From positions 1-48,756 of the forward strand of contig JALEKG010000093.1 of assembly GCA_022769185.1 (NCBI GenBank): a stretch of 48,756 bases of DNA, read 5' to 3'. Position 1 is the first letter of the stretch; each line of letters starts with the position of its first letter. A model generated the notes under the pieces. It did not search any database and was not told the DNA's origin. It saw only the letters and a list, made by a program, of their open reading frames with translations. Both the position numbers and the translations under genes were made by a program. Positions 28,149-36,129 of this stretch are shown in pieces. This DNA comes from Dorea sp. (lineage in GTDB: Bacteria; Bacillota; Clostridia; Lachnospirales; Lachnospiraceae).

Positions 28149-28799
28149 ATGCAGACAAAGGAAGAATTGTTACAGAGACTCTCAGACTGTGTGTTTGAGA
28201 TGGAAGACGAGGAAGTTGTGGACGTAGTAAATGCGTATATTGAGTGTGGTTATGATCCGCAGGAGGGAATGCTTCAGGGTCTGGTAGACGGAATGAAAAG
28301 AGCCAGTGCGATGTATGAAGAAGGGGAATACTTTGTGCCGGAGCTGATCGTATGTTCAGATGCAATGTATGCAGGAATTGAAGAGTTTCAGAAGTATCTT
28401 CCGGAAACAGAAGACAACAGCATTGGGAAAGTTGTGATCGGAGTGGTGGAAGGTGATACCCATGATATTGGGAAGAATCTGGTCAGAATCATGATGGAGA
28501 CGGGTGGATTTGATGTGCATGATCTCGGAAGAGATGTACCAATCGATACGTTTGTAGATTATGTAAAAAACAATGAGGTAGATATTTTATGTATGTCTTC
28601 TTTGATGACAACCACCATGCCTGGAATGAGTGCGGTGATTGAGAAGTTAAAAGCAGAAGGGCTTCGTGACAAGGTGAAGGTCATGGTCGGCGGAGCACCG
28701 GTATCCCCGGCATTTGCAGAAAAAATCGGAGCAGACGGGTATACGAGAAGTGCAATTGAAGCAGTAGAATTTGCTAAGAAACTGGTCGGGGCGGCGTAG
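28149..28799 (+). CDS. Corrinoid (B12-binding) methyltransferase protein
   Basis: This protein carries a methyl group on a bound corrinoid between two methyltransferases. The 216-residue protein is the standard size for MtmC/MtbC/MttC/VdmA-type proteins. The N-terminal helical cap covers about 1-88. The B12-binding domain begins about residue 93 with VVIGVVEGDTHDIGKNLV; D103-x-H105-x-x-G108 is the DxHxxG motif whose His ligates cobalt from below. SSLMTTTMPGM and VMVGGAPVS complete the cofactor pocket. An upstream in-frame ATG at 28122 overlaps the ribosome binding site, so AGGAGG at 28135-28140 sets the start at 28149. It is the first gene of an eleven-gene operon; the UroD-type methyltransferases downstream are its likely partners. 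Confidence 0.95.
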   Translation: MQTKEELLQRLSDCVFEMEDEEVVDVVNAYIECGYDPQEGMLQGLVDGMKRASAMYEEGEYFVPELIVCSDAMYAGIEEFQKYLPETEDNSIGKVVIGVVEGDTHDIGKNLVRIMMETGGFDVHDLGRDVPIDTFVDYVKNNEVDILCMSSLMTTTMPGMSAVIEKLKAEGLRDKVKVMVGGAPVSPAFAEKIGADGYTRSAIEAVEFAKKLVGAA

Positions 28800-28812
28800 G
28801 AGGTAGATCAAT

Positions 28813-28875
28813 ATGATGGGAAAAAGAGAAGCAGTAAAAGCGATACTGGATGCAGAAAAAGTATTATTTGGATAG
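28813..28875 (+). other. In-frame start fragment of the first UroD-type methyltransferase, cut by a frameshift
   Basis: A strong AGGAGG at 28798-28803 leads to an ATG at 28813, and the reading runs MMGKREAVKAILDAEK before ending at TAG 28873-28875. This looks like the normal N-terminus of the UroD-type protein whose remaining coding sequence lies one frame further on. Removing one A from the A5 run at 28856-28860 would join both parts smoothly as LDAEKYYLDRMKSMGEI. It may be a real mutation, a sequencing error or, less likely, programmed frameshifting. Confidence 0.6.
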
Positions 28876-29755
28876 GATGAAAAGTATGGGAGAGATTAAA
28901 GATTTTCATTGCACCTATGATAATTCTGTGGGAATGAATGAAGAAGTAACGAAGGGACTGGGACTTACATTCCCGGATGCATATATGCACTGTGATTCCA
29001 TGGTGAAACTTTCCAAAGCGCTGAAAGAGCACGACGGGGCGTCGTTCTGTGAGCTGCCATTCTGCCATACAGTGGAAGCGGAAGCAATGGGAGGCATTAT
29101 TAATTATGGAAATGCATTGACAGGACCCAGAGCAAAGGAATATATCTGTACGTCAGTTGAAGAACTTCTTGAGCTTCCGGAGATCGATTTTTCACAGGGC
29201 AGAATCCATGAAGTATTGCTGGCATGCAAAGAGCTGAGAAAGCAGGGAGAACATGTAGTGCTTCAGGTATCGGGCCCGTTTACCATCTTAAATGTGCTGA
29301 TTGATGCAAAATATGTGTTTAAGGGACTGCGTAAGAAACCGGATATTATGAAAGAAGTCTTCTGGAAGCTGGGAGATCAGATTTTAAAATTCATGGAAGA
29401 AGCGAAGAAATATGATGTAGATCTGATCAGTTATGCAGATTCTTCCGGTGGAGTAAATATTCTGGGACCGAAGATGGCGGAGCAGGTAGTGGAAGATTTC
29501 ACTTATGAGTTTCTGAAGAAAGCGGAAGCTCTTGTGGACGATCAGACGATGATCTTACTATGTCCGAAGACGACATTTGCTCTTTTGGGAATGGAAAAAG
29601 CTATCCTGGAGGACCGTAAGCTTTTCGGGCCGATGAGTTATGGAGAGGGCTGCATCGAAATGATCGGAAAGGCAAAATTTGCCGGACAGATGTGTATAAA
29701 GAACATAGGATATCAATTGGAAAACGCTGTTTTTAAAGAAGTTAGATTGAAATGA
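28850..29755 (+). CDS. UroD-family methylcobamide methyltransferase (apparently frameshifted near its start)
   Basis: The main reading frame, 301 residues from the ATG at 28850, belongs to the uroporphyrinogen decarboxylase superfamily branch of MtaA/MtbA/CmuA methyltransferases. Supporting segments are YDNSVGMNEEVTKGLGLTFP, ELPFCHTVEAEAMGG, VLQVSGPFTILNVL and ISYADSSGGVNILGPK. The expected zinc-binding His-x-Cys motif reads L236-L237-C238 here, so the histidine is replaced. Other cysteines (C268, C282) remain. The ATG at 28850 has no ribosome binding site; the natural start is probably 28813, one frame away. The gene is either a decaying paralogue, a diverged member with altered metal binding, or intact with a sequence error. 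It probably works, or worked, with the corrinoid protein just upstream. Confidence 0.75.
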   Translation: MQKKYYLDRMKSMGEIKDFHCTYDNSVGMNEEVTKGLGLTFPDAYMHCDSMVKLSKALKEHDGASFCELPFCHTVEAEAMGGIINYGNALTGPRAKEYICTSVEELLELPEIDFSQGRIHEVLLACKELRKQGEHVVLQVSGPFTILNVLIDAKYVFKGLRKKPDIMKEVFWKLGDQILKFMEEAKKYDVDLISYADSSGGVNILGPKMAEQVVEDFTYEFLKKAEALVDDQTMILLCPKTTFALLGMEKAILEDRKLFGPMSYGEGCIEMIGKAKFAGQMCIKNIGYQLENAVFKEVRLK

Positions 29756-29783
29756 TGCGATAGATGAAGAAGAGAGGATAGCC

Positions 29784-30800
29784 ATGTTAACACCAAAAGA
29801 GAGACTGAAAATGATATTGGAAGGACAGAGGGCTGACCGGCCGGCCTGTATCTGTCCAGGCGGCATGATGAATATGGTAACTGCAGAGCTGATGGATGAG
29901 GTTCAGGTATCTCTTCCGGAAGCACATTCAGATGCGAGGAAAATGGCGGATCTTGCAAAAGCGGTATATGAAAAAGGCTGTTTTGAAAATTATGGGGTAC
30001 CGTTCTGTATGACGATTGAGGCAGAAGAGATGGGAGCCAAAGTAGATATGGGGTCAAAGGTGTACGAGCCTCACGTCGTAGAGTATGTAATGGATTCGGT
30101 ATGTGATTACAGGAAACTGACGCCGATTGACTTGGAAAAAGGCCGGGCAAAAGTGGTATTGGATGCAATCCATATTTTAAAAGCAGAGACGGAGGGAGTT
30201 CCGATCGTCGGCAATCTGACCGGTCCTATCAGTACGGCAAGTTCTGTGATGGAGCCAGTTATCTTTTACAAAGAATTGCGTAAGAAAAATAAGGAAGCCC
30301 ATGAATATATGAATTTTATTACTGACCAGCTGATCAAGTTTGGACGGGCACAGATCGAGGCAGGAGCCGATGTGATTGCCATTTCAGATCCAAGCGGCAC
30401 GGGAGAAATCCTGGGACCAAAATATTTTGAAGAATTTGCTGTGACTTATATTAATCAGCTTCTGGATTCTTTACAGGATGAGAAGTTGGGGACGATTGTT
30501 CATATCTGTGGGCAGATGCGTCCGGTCTACCGGGAAGTAAATGAGCTTCACAGTAATGTGTTAAGTTTTGACTCCATTGTACCGATGAAGGAAGCAAGAG
30601 AATACTTGAAAGACAGGGTGCTGATGGGAAATGTCAGTACGTATGCTCTGGAATTTGGAGATCCGGAGCGTGTGAAAATGCTGACAGAAAGCTGCTGGAA
30701 AAACGGATCGGATATTCTGTCTCCGGCATGTGGACTTGGAATGAAGTCCCCACTTAGGAACGTGCAGTCGATTCTGGAATGTCTGAAAGAGGAGGCTTAG
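29784..30800 (+). CDS. UroD-family methylcobamide methyltransferase
   Basis: A 338-residue cytosolic TIM-barrel protein of the MtaA/MtbA/CmuA branch of the UroD superfamily. It moves a methyl group to or from the corrinoid protein. The zinc site is complete: H240-x-C242 (IVHICGQ) and C316 (SPACGLG). TGPISTASSVMEP and ISDPSGTGEILGPK are family segments. It is clearly related to the preceding frameshifted gene (CPGGMMNMVT, GVPFCMTIEAEEMGA), so the two probably arose by duplication. True UroD activity in haem synthesis is unlikely because of the zinc motif and context. AGAGGATAG precedes the ATG. Confidence 0.9.
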   Translation: MLTPKERLKMILEGQRADRPACICPGGMMNMVTAELMDEVQVSLPEAHSDARKMADLAKAVYEKGCFENYGVPFCMTIEAEEMGAKVDMGSKVYEPHVVEYVMDSVCDYRKLTPIDLEKGRAKVVLDAIHILKAETEGVPIVGNLTGPISTASSVMEPVIFYKELRKKNKEAHEYMNFITDQLIKFGRAQIEAGADVIAISDPSGTGEILGPKYFEEFAVTYINQLLDSLQDEKLGTIVHICGQMRPVYREVNELHSNVLSFDSIVPMKEAREYLKDRVLMGNVSTYALEFGDPERVKMLTESCWKNGSDILSPACGLGMKSPLRNVQSILECLKEEA

Positions 30801-30805
30801 GTCAG

Positions 30806-32410
30806 ATGGCAGAGATAAAGATCAGACAGACAGGAAAAAGCCTCTATTGTGAAGAAGGAACAAATCTCTTAAGAAATCTTCTGGATGCAGGCATATTTGT
30901 GGACAATCCGTGTAACGGAAAAGGGATCTGTGGGAAATGTAAAGTAAAGATTCTTTCTGGAGAAGTATCTTCTATGTCTGAGACAGAAGAAAAACTACTG
31001 AAGCCGGAAGAAATCAAAGAAGGAATCCGGTTATCCTGTATGACAGAGGTACTAGGAGATATTGAGGTTGAGACGCTTCAGAAAGAGCGGAAGCATGAGG
31101 TACTGACCAAAGGATATATGCCAGATTTCCAGAAGGATGAATATAACAATGGGTATGGAATCGTTATTGATATCGGGACGACGACGGTTGTGACTGCGTT
31201 GATTGAGCTTGCGACAGGAAAAGAACTTGCCAATGCATCTATGATCAATGCCCAGAAGCACTATGGACTTGACGTGTTGACCAGGATTACCTATGAATAT
31301 GAGCATCCGGATTCAGGAGTCCGGCAATTGCAGGAAGCAATTGTGAATTCAATCAATTCCATGATAGAAGAGGCATGTCAGGAGGCTTCCGTAGATAAGA
31401 AGGAAATTCGGGAGATTGATGTGGCAGCCAATTGTACGATGATGCACATGTTGCTTGGAGTGGATGCAAGGTCGATCGGGAAGTCACCGTATCGGCCGGA
31501 ATTTACAGAAGCTCAGGAGCTTTTGGCGAAAGAGATTGGAATTGAAGCGGCAGAAGATACCAGACTATACTGCCTTCCACAGGTATCGGCCTACATCGGG
31601 GCTGATATTGTGGCTGGAACTTATGTCTGTGAACTTCAGAAAGAAACAGGAAATGTTCTCTTTATTGATATTGGGACCAATGGAGAAATTGTGCTGGCAA
31701 GCCGGGGAAGACTATTGTGCTGCTCCTGTGCTGCAGGACCGGCACTGGAAGGAATGAATATCAGCTCTGGGATACGTGCGGCAGAAGGAGCAATCGAAGA
31801 TGTGAAGATCACAGAACAGGGTATCAAGCTTCAGACCATTGGAAATCAAAAACCGGCAGGGATCTGTGGCAGTGGAATTCTGGCGGTGGTGAAGGAACTT
31901 CTTCGAACGGGAATTGTAAAAAAGACGGGTGTATTTGTAAAAAAGGAAAAGTTAAAAGAAGACGATTATCGTTATCCATATATCAGGTTAAATGGGACAA
32001 AGAGAGAATTTATCCTTCATGAAGATCCGGAACTTCTGGTTACCCAGGGAGATGTGCGGCAGGTACAGCTGGCAAAAGGGGCAATTCTTTCTGGTTTTAT
32101 AGCCCTTCTGAATAAAGCCGGAATCCGGATGGAAGATCTGGATAAGGTAATGATCGCCGGCCAGTTTGGAGCACATCTTCCGGCGGAATCCCTGGTCGGA
32201 ACCGGTATTCTTCCGAAAGAATTGGAACATAAACTGGTCTATGTGGGAAATTCTTCCAAGACGGGAGCCTATATGACACTGATGTCACGGAAAGTAAAGA
32301 AAGAAGTAGAGGAGCTGGCAGAAAAGATGGAATATATGGAGCTTGCGGAAACGGAGAACTATGAGAGGATTTTTTCGGAAAGCATGATCTTTCCGTCTTT
32401 TTCATCTTAA
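30806..32410 (+). CDS. RACo-like reductive activator of corrinoid proteins ([2Fe-2S] plus DUF4445/ASKHA)
   Basis: Proteins of this family reactivate corrinoid proteins that have been accidentally oxidised to Co(II), using ATP and a low-potential electron. The 534-residue protein has an N-terminal [2Fe-2S] ferredoxin domain with C36-x5-C42-x2-C45 and C78. A linker follows, then the actin-like ASKHA ATPase domain starting with GIVIDIGTTTVVTALIELAT (residues 119-138). The second phosphate loop is LFIDIGTNGEIVLA, and GNVSSKTG-like and VMIAGQFGAHLP segments lie towards the C-terminus. An in-frame ATG at 30779 overlaps the previous gene; AGGAGG at 30789-30794 favours 30806. It sits among the methyltransferase genes, the usual context for RACo/RamA-like activators. 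Confidence 0.92.
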   Translation: MAEIKIRQTGKSLYCEEGTNLLRNLLDAGIFVDNPCNGKGICGKCKVKILSGEVSSMSETEEKLLKPEEIKEGIRLSCMTEVLGDIEVETLQKERKHEVLTKGYMPDFQKDEYNNGYGIVIDIGTTTVVTALIELATGKELANASMINAQKHYGLDVLTRITYEYEHPDSGVRQLQEAIVNSINSMIEEACQEASVDKKEIREIDVAANCTMMHMLLGVDARSIGKSPYRPEFTEAQELLAKEIGIEAAEDTRLYCLPQVSAYIGADIVAGTYVCELQKETGNVLFIDIGTNGEIVLASRGRLLCCSCAAGPALEGMNISSGIRAAEGAIEDVKITEQGIKLQTIGNQKPAGICGSGILAVVKELLRTGIVKKTGVFVKKEKLKEDDYRYPYIRLNGTKREFILHEDPELLVTQGDVRQVQLAKGAILSGFIALLNKAGIRMEDLDKVMIAGQFGAHLPAESLVGTGILPKELEHKLVYVGNSSKTGAYMTLMSRKVKKEVEELAEKMEYMELAETENYERIFSESMIFPSFSS

Positions 32411-32438
32411 CGAGAGCATTCAGAAAGAGGAATTTTGT

Positions 32439-33491
32439 ATGAAAATGATAAAATCAATTGCGGATCAGATGACTCCGCTGGAGAGGAAAAGAGCCATTGC
32501 TGAGGGAAAATCTTTTGACCGCTTTCCGGCTGTTCCGTTTATGGGAGAGCTGAAGTGCTATCTGAGTGGGATCAGTATCTGGGATTTCTGGCATGATCCA
32601 CGGAAGATTGCAGATGCAGAGATTCTGGCGTTCAACCGATATGGATATGACCGGATTGTGATTGGTCCAAATACACGCGGAATTACGGAGGCTTTGGGAG
32701 GAAAGTTTATATATCCGGAGAAGGGGGTTCCGTATGCAGATCGACCATTCCTCGATCAGTATGAAAAACTGAATGAGATAGAGCCGGTTGATGCCAGAAG
32801 GAATCCGCGGATTCAGGTATTCTCCCAGGCGGCAGAGGTACTGATGAAAGAAGCAGGAGAGATCGTTCCCGTTGAAGCAAGTATAGGTGGGCCGCTCACG
32901 ATTGCGTCGAATCTAAGAGGGGTAGAAATGCTGTTGAGGGATTGTAGAAAATATCCGGAGGAAGTACACAGGCTTTTGCGTCTGATCACAGACAGTCAGA
33001 AGAGCTGTATTGAGGAAGCAGCCGTATATGGACTGGGGATTGCCATGGCAGATCCAGTGGCAAATCCTGCACTGATCGGTCCCCGGATGTATGAACAGTT
33101 CATCTTTCCTTATACAAAAGAACTAACAGAGTATGCGTTTGAGAAGACTGGAAAAAAAGTCTCTCTTCATATGTGTGGAAATACTTACAGTATCTGGAAA
33201 TATCTCCGTCAATATGAATTGAATGAGCTGAGTCTGGATAATATCATTGATCTGGAGCGTGCAGTGGAAGAATTGGGAGGATATATTCCAATTGCCGGGA
33301 ATGTGGATCCTGTGGAGATTGTCATGAATGGGACGAAAGACGAGATTACACAGGCTGTCTGGAACTGTATAGATGTCGGCAGAAAAGCAGAAAAAGGATA
33401 TACGCTGGCCACAGGGTGTGACATACCAGAGATTACCAAACCAGAGAAGATTGATTATTTCATGGAAGCGGTGAGAAATTACGAGAAGTGA
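32439..33491 (+). CDS. UroD-family methyltransferase, third paralogue
   Basis: A 350-residue member of the same superfamily but only distantly similar to the two upstream copies. The zinc motif is complete with H244-x-C246 (SLHMCGN) and C327 (LATGCDIP). The segments SIGGPLTIASNLRG and ADPVANPALIGPRMYEQF match the TIM-barrel active site. Methyl-transfer systems need one enzyme that demethylates the substrate onto cobalt and one that moves the methyl group to an acceptor, so this diverged copy could be the opposite half-reaction to the 29784 protein. That division of labour is inferred. GAAAGAGGAA precedes the ATG. Confidence 0.9.
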   Translation: MKMIKSIADQMTPLERKRAIAEGKSFDRFPAVPFMGELKCYLSGISIWDFWHDPRKIADAEILAFNRYGYDRIVIGPNTRGITEALGGKFIYPEKGVPYADRPFLDQYEKLNEIEPVDARRNPRIQVFSQAAEVLMKEAGEIVPVEASIGGPLTIASNLRGVEMLLRDCRKYPEEVHRLLRLITDSQKSCIEEAAVYGLGIAMADPVANPALIGPRMYEQFIFPYTKELTEYAFEKTGKKVSLHMCGNTYSIWKYLRQYELNELSLDNIIDLERAVEELGGYIPIAGNVDPVEIVMNGTKDEITQAVWNCIDVGRKAEKGYTLATGCDIPEITKPEKIDYFMEAVRNYEK

Positions 33492-33536
33492 TGATCTGGG
33501 TAAGATGAAATACAGGAATAAAGGAGAAGAAGGAAG

Positions 33537-34358
33537 ATGCAGATAGAACTCTTAATGGAGCGGATTCAATTACCGGAAGAAGCAAGAGAATGCGCGAGGA
33601 AAGTGGATATTTCGGAGGAAGAATATATCATCTATAGAGATTGCTTATATCATGACCTCAGAGATTTCCTGGGGAAATGGAAGAAAAAGCCGGATAAACT
33701 GGAATGGGCACTGAAATTTTACCTGTTATTGTCCTGCGATGTTTATGATGAGTATCAGAAAGCCGAAATTCCTGATGAAGTGTTTGATCAGACATTTTAT
33801 GATATTACGATCTGGTGTGAAGAGTGTTTCAGGAAATATGGAATCTATGGATTAGAGGAGGTATGGTGGCTTGCTCAGTCTGTAGAGATGAAATTATTCC
33901 GGCTCGGCCGTCTGCAGTTTGAGCCGATGGTTCTGGAAGAGGATCTGATTGGAAAAGAAGAATGTATAAAAGCCGGTACGGAAGTCCTGAATGTGCATAT
34001 TCCGGCAAAGGAACCTCTTAGGATGGAGGAGTGCCTGAAATCATTCCAGAAAGCAGAAACATTTTTCGGGAGGAAGAAGCAGATCTATGTCTGTGATTCC
34101 TGGCTGTTATCACCAAGGCTTAAAGAAATATTGCCGGAGGAAAGTAACATTATTCAATTCCAGAATCTGTTTGAAGTGGTAAAAGTACATGAAAGATTTC
34201 CACAGGCAGAACAAAGAGTCTTTCAGGAGGTAAAAGAGGATAAAAGTCTGTACCCGGAACAGACAACCTTACAGAAAAATCTGAAGGCATATCTCCTGGA
34301 AGGGAAGCAGCCGGGAATCGGAATTGGATTTATTAAAAATATTTATAAATACATCTAG
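33537..34358 (+). CDS. Acyltransferase-like protein (NAT_N plus GNAT_C type)
   Basis: The 273-residue protein looks like the acyltransferase-domain family with an N-terminal helical NAT_N part and a C-terminal GNAT-like part. The latter is recognised from VLNVHIPAKEPLRMEECLKS (about residue 150) and QIYVCDSWLLSPRLKEILP (about residue 181) with SNIIQFQNLF after it. It is soluble, with no signal peptide. Relatives are poorly studied; an acyl-CoA donor is plausible from the fold, but the reaction is unknown. It lies directly before the DUF4091 gene inside the corrinoid operon, and the two may act on the same sugar-like substrate. Confidence 0.65.
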   Translation: MQIELLMERIQLPEEARECARKVDISEEEYIIYRDCLYHDLRDFLGKWKKKPDKLEWALKFYLLLSCDVYDEYQKAEIPDEVFDQTFYDITIWCEECFRKYGIYGLEEVWWLAQSVEMKLFRLGRLQFEPMVLEEDLIGKEECIKAGTEVLNVHIPAKEPLRMEECLKSFQKAETFFGRKKQIYVCDSWLLSPRLKEILPEESNIIQFQNLFEVVKVHERFPQAEQRVFQEVKEDKSLYPEQTTLQKNLKAYLLEGKQPGIGIGFIKNIYKYI

Positions 34359-34430
34359 AAGATAGAGAAAATCGGTTTTCACAAGAATCGTAGAAATACT
34401 AGAGTAAAAATGAGATGTAAGAGGTGGATT

Positions 34431-36089
34431 ATGAGAAGACAGATGGAAGTAAAGTATGAGATGAAACTACTGAGCTCTCTGGAAAAAGTATTTCCAGATG
34501 AGACTCCGGTATACCGGCCGGAATGCCAGGTGTTAAGTGCGCTGTGGGGGGAAACGGTATCTTTCCAGGCGGCTTATACGGGAAACTTTTTTATGAGGGA
34601 ACGCCTGGATGTTCAGGTGATATCATCGATTGCAGAACATGTACGGATCAGAACAGTAGAGCAGGTGCCGGTAGGCCGGGCAACGAATGGAATTGTAGAT
34701 GATAATTATCTGAAGACAACCTCCGGGTTATATCCGGATCTGCTGCGGGATCTGAAAGACGGTAAAGCCATTGTGTGTTCTAACCAATGGAGAAGCTTGT
34801 GGGTGGATGTGGAAGTGACAGAGGAAATACCAGCCGGAGAATATGAGATAGAGATCCAGCTTGTAAAGGAAGGAAAACCTGTATGTTCGGCTGTACAGAA
34901 GCTTACAGTGTATGGGATCACTCTGCCGGAACAGAAGATCATGCATACAGAGTGGCTGCATGCAGATTGTCTGGCTGATTACTATCATGTAAAAGTGTTT
35001 TCTGAGGAGCATTGGCAGATTCTGGAAAATTATTTTAAAGAGTATGTTAAACGTGGTTGTAACATGATGCTGACTCCTCTTTTCACTTCTCCTTTGGATA
35101 CGGCAATCGGTCTGGAACGTACGACTACTCAGTTGATTGATATAGAAGTGAAAGACGGAGAGTATTACTTCGGATTTGAGAAAATGAAGAGATGGGTGGA
35201 TCTGTGTAAAGCTTGTGGAATTGAATATTTTGAGATGTCTCATCTGTTTTCACAGTGGGGCGCAAAATATGCGCCAAAGGTAGTGGCAACGGTAGATGGA
35301 AAAGAAGAAAAGATTTTTGGATGGCATACTCCGGCAGTAGGCGAGTATACCAGATTCCTTCATAGCTTCCTGCCACAGCTGATTGAAAAATTGAAGGAGT
35401 GGGGAATTGCTGAAGTGACCTATTTCCATATTTCAGATGAGCCAAGAGAAGAACATCTGGAAAGCTTTCGTGCGGCGAAAGAATCACTGGGAGATCTCCT
35501 GGATGGGTTCCATACCTTTGATGCGCTATCAAGTTATGAGTTTTACCGGCATGGTCTGATTGATAAACCGATTCCGGGAAATAATGAAATTGAAGAATTT
35601 CTGGAGCATGGTCTGACCGATATGTGGACCTATTACTGTACCGGACAGTTCTATGAAGTAAGTAACCGTTTTATGTCCATGCCTTCTGCCAGAAACCGGA
35701 TCTATGGAATACAGTTGTATAAGTATGATATCATAGGTATTTTGCATTGGGGATACAATTTCTATAACAGCCAGTTTTCCATTGAGCATATCAACCCTTA
35801 TGAGGTGACAGATGCAGGAAATGCATTCCCTTCCGGAGATCCGTTCCTGGTATATCCGGGAGCAGACAGATGTCCGGAAGAATCCATCCGGATGATGGTT
35901 CATTATGAGGCGTTGACTGATCTCAGAGCATTAGAGCTTCTGGAGTCTCTGACCAGTAAAGAATATGTCATGGAATTAATAGAAGGAGACCTGGCGGAAC
36001 CGATTACTTTTAAGAAATACCCGAAGTCTGATATGTACCTTCTCACACTTCGTAATAAAGTGAACCGGGAAATTGCAAAAAGAATGTAG
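34431..36089 (+). CDS. DUF4091 protein, putative intracellular glycosidase
   Basis: The roughly 552-residue protein ends in a DUF4091 domain, seen in DAGNAFPSGDPFLVYPG (about 461-477) followed by ESIRMMVHYEALTDLRALEL. Before it is a TIM-barrel-like part with FHISDEPREEHLESF (about 331-345), GLTDMWTYYCTGQFYE and ILHWGYNFYNSQF. DUF4091 proteins are glycoside-hydrolase-like and generally found in carbohydrate loci. There is no signal peptide, so it acts in the cytosol, on an imported substrate. An in-frame ATG at 34410 exists, but GAGGTGG at 34421-34427 favours 34431. Its place between methyltransferase and redox genes is unusual and suggests a glycosylated or sugar-like methylated substrate. 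Confidence 0.8.
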   Translation: MRRQMEVKYEMKLLSSLEKVFPDETPVYRPECQVLSALWGETVSFQAAYTGNFFMRERLDVQVISSIAEHVRIRTVEQVPVGRATNGIVDDNYLKTTSGLYPDLLRDLKDGKAIVCSNQWRSLWVDVEVTEEIPAGEYEIEIQLVKEGKPVCSAVQKLTVYGITLPEQKIMHTEWLHADCLADYYHVKVFSEEHWQILENYFKEYVKRGCNMMLTPLFTSPLDTAIGLERTTTQLIDIEVKDGEYYFGFEKMKRWVDLCKACGIEYFEMSHLFSQWGAKYAPKVVATVDGKEEKIFGWHTPAVGEYTRFLHSFLPQLIEKLKEWGIAEVTYFHISDEPREEHLESFRAAKESLGDLLDGFHTFDALSSYEFYRHGLIDKPIPGNNEIEEFLEHGLTDMWTYYCTGQFYEVSNRFMSMPSARNRIYGIQLYKYDIIGILHWGYNFYNSQFSIEHINPYEVTDAGNAFPSGDPFLVYPGADRCPEESIRMMVHYEALTDLRALELLESLTSKEYVMELIEGDLAEPITFKKYPKSDMYLLTLRNKVNREIAKRM

Positions 36090-36129
36090 AGAAAAGTATA
36101 TTATGAAAGAGAGTCAGGGAGGAAATAAT

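Noticed and set aside
34364-34385. Hairpin between the acyltransferase and DUF4091 genes as an operon break
   Set aside because: The stem GAAAA/TTTTC is only five A/T-rich pairs, with no T-run, so it is unlikely to end transcription.
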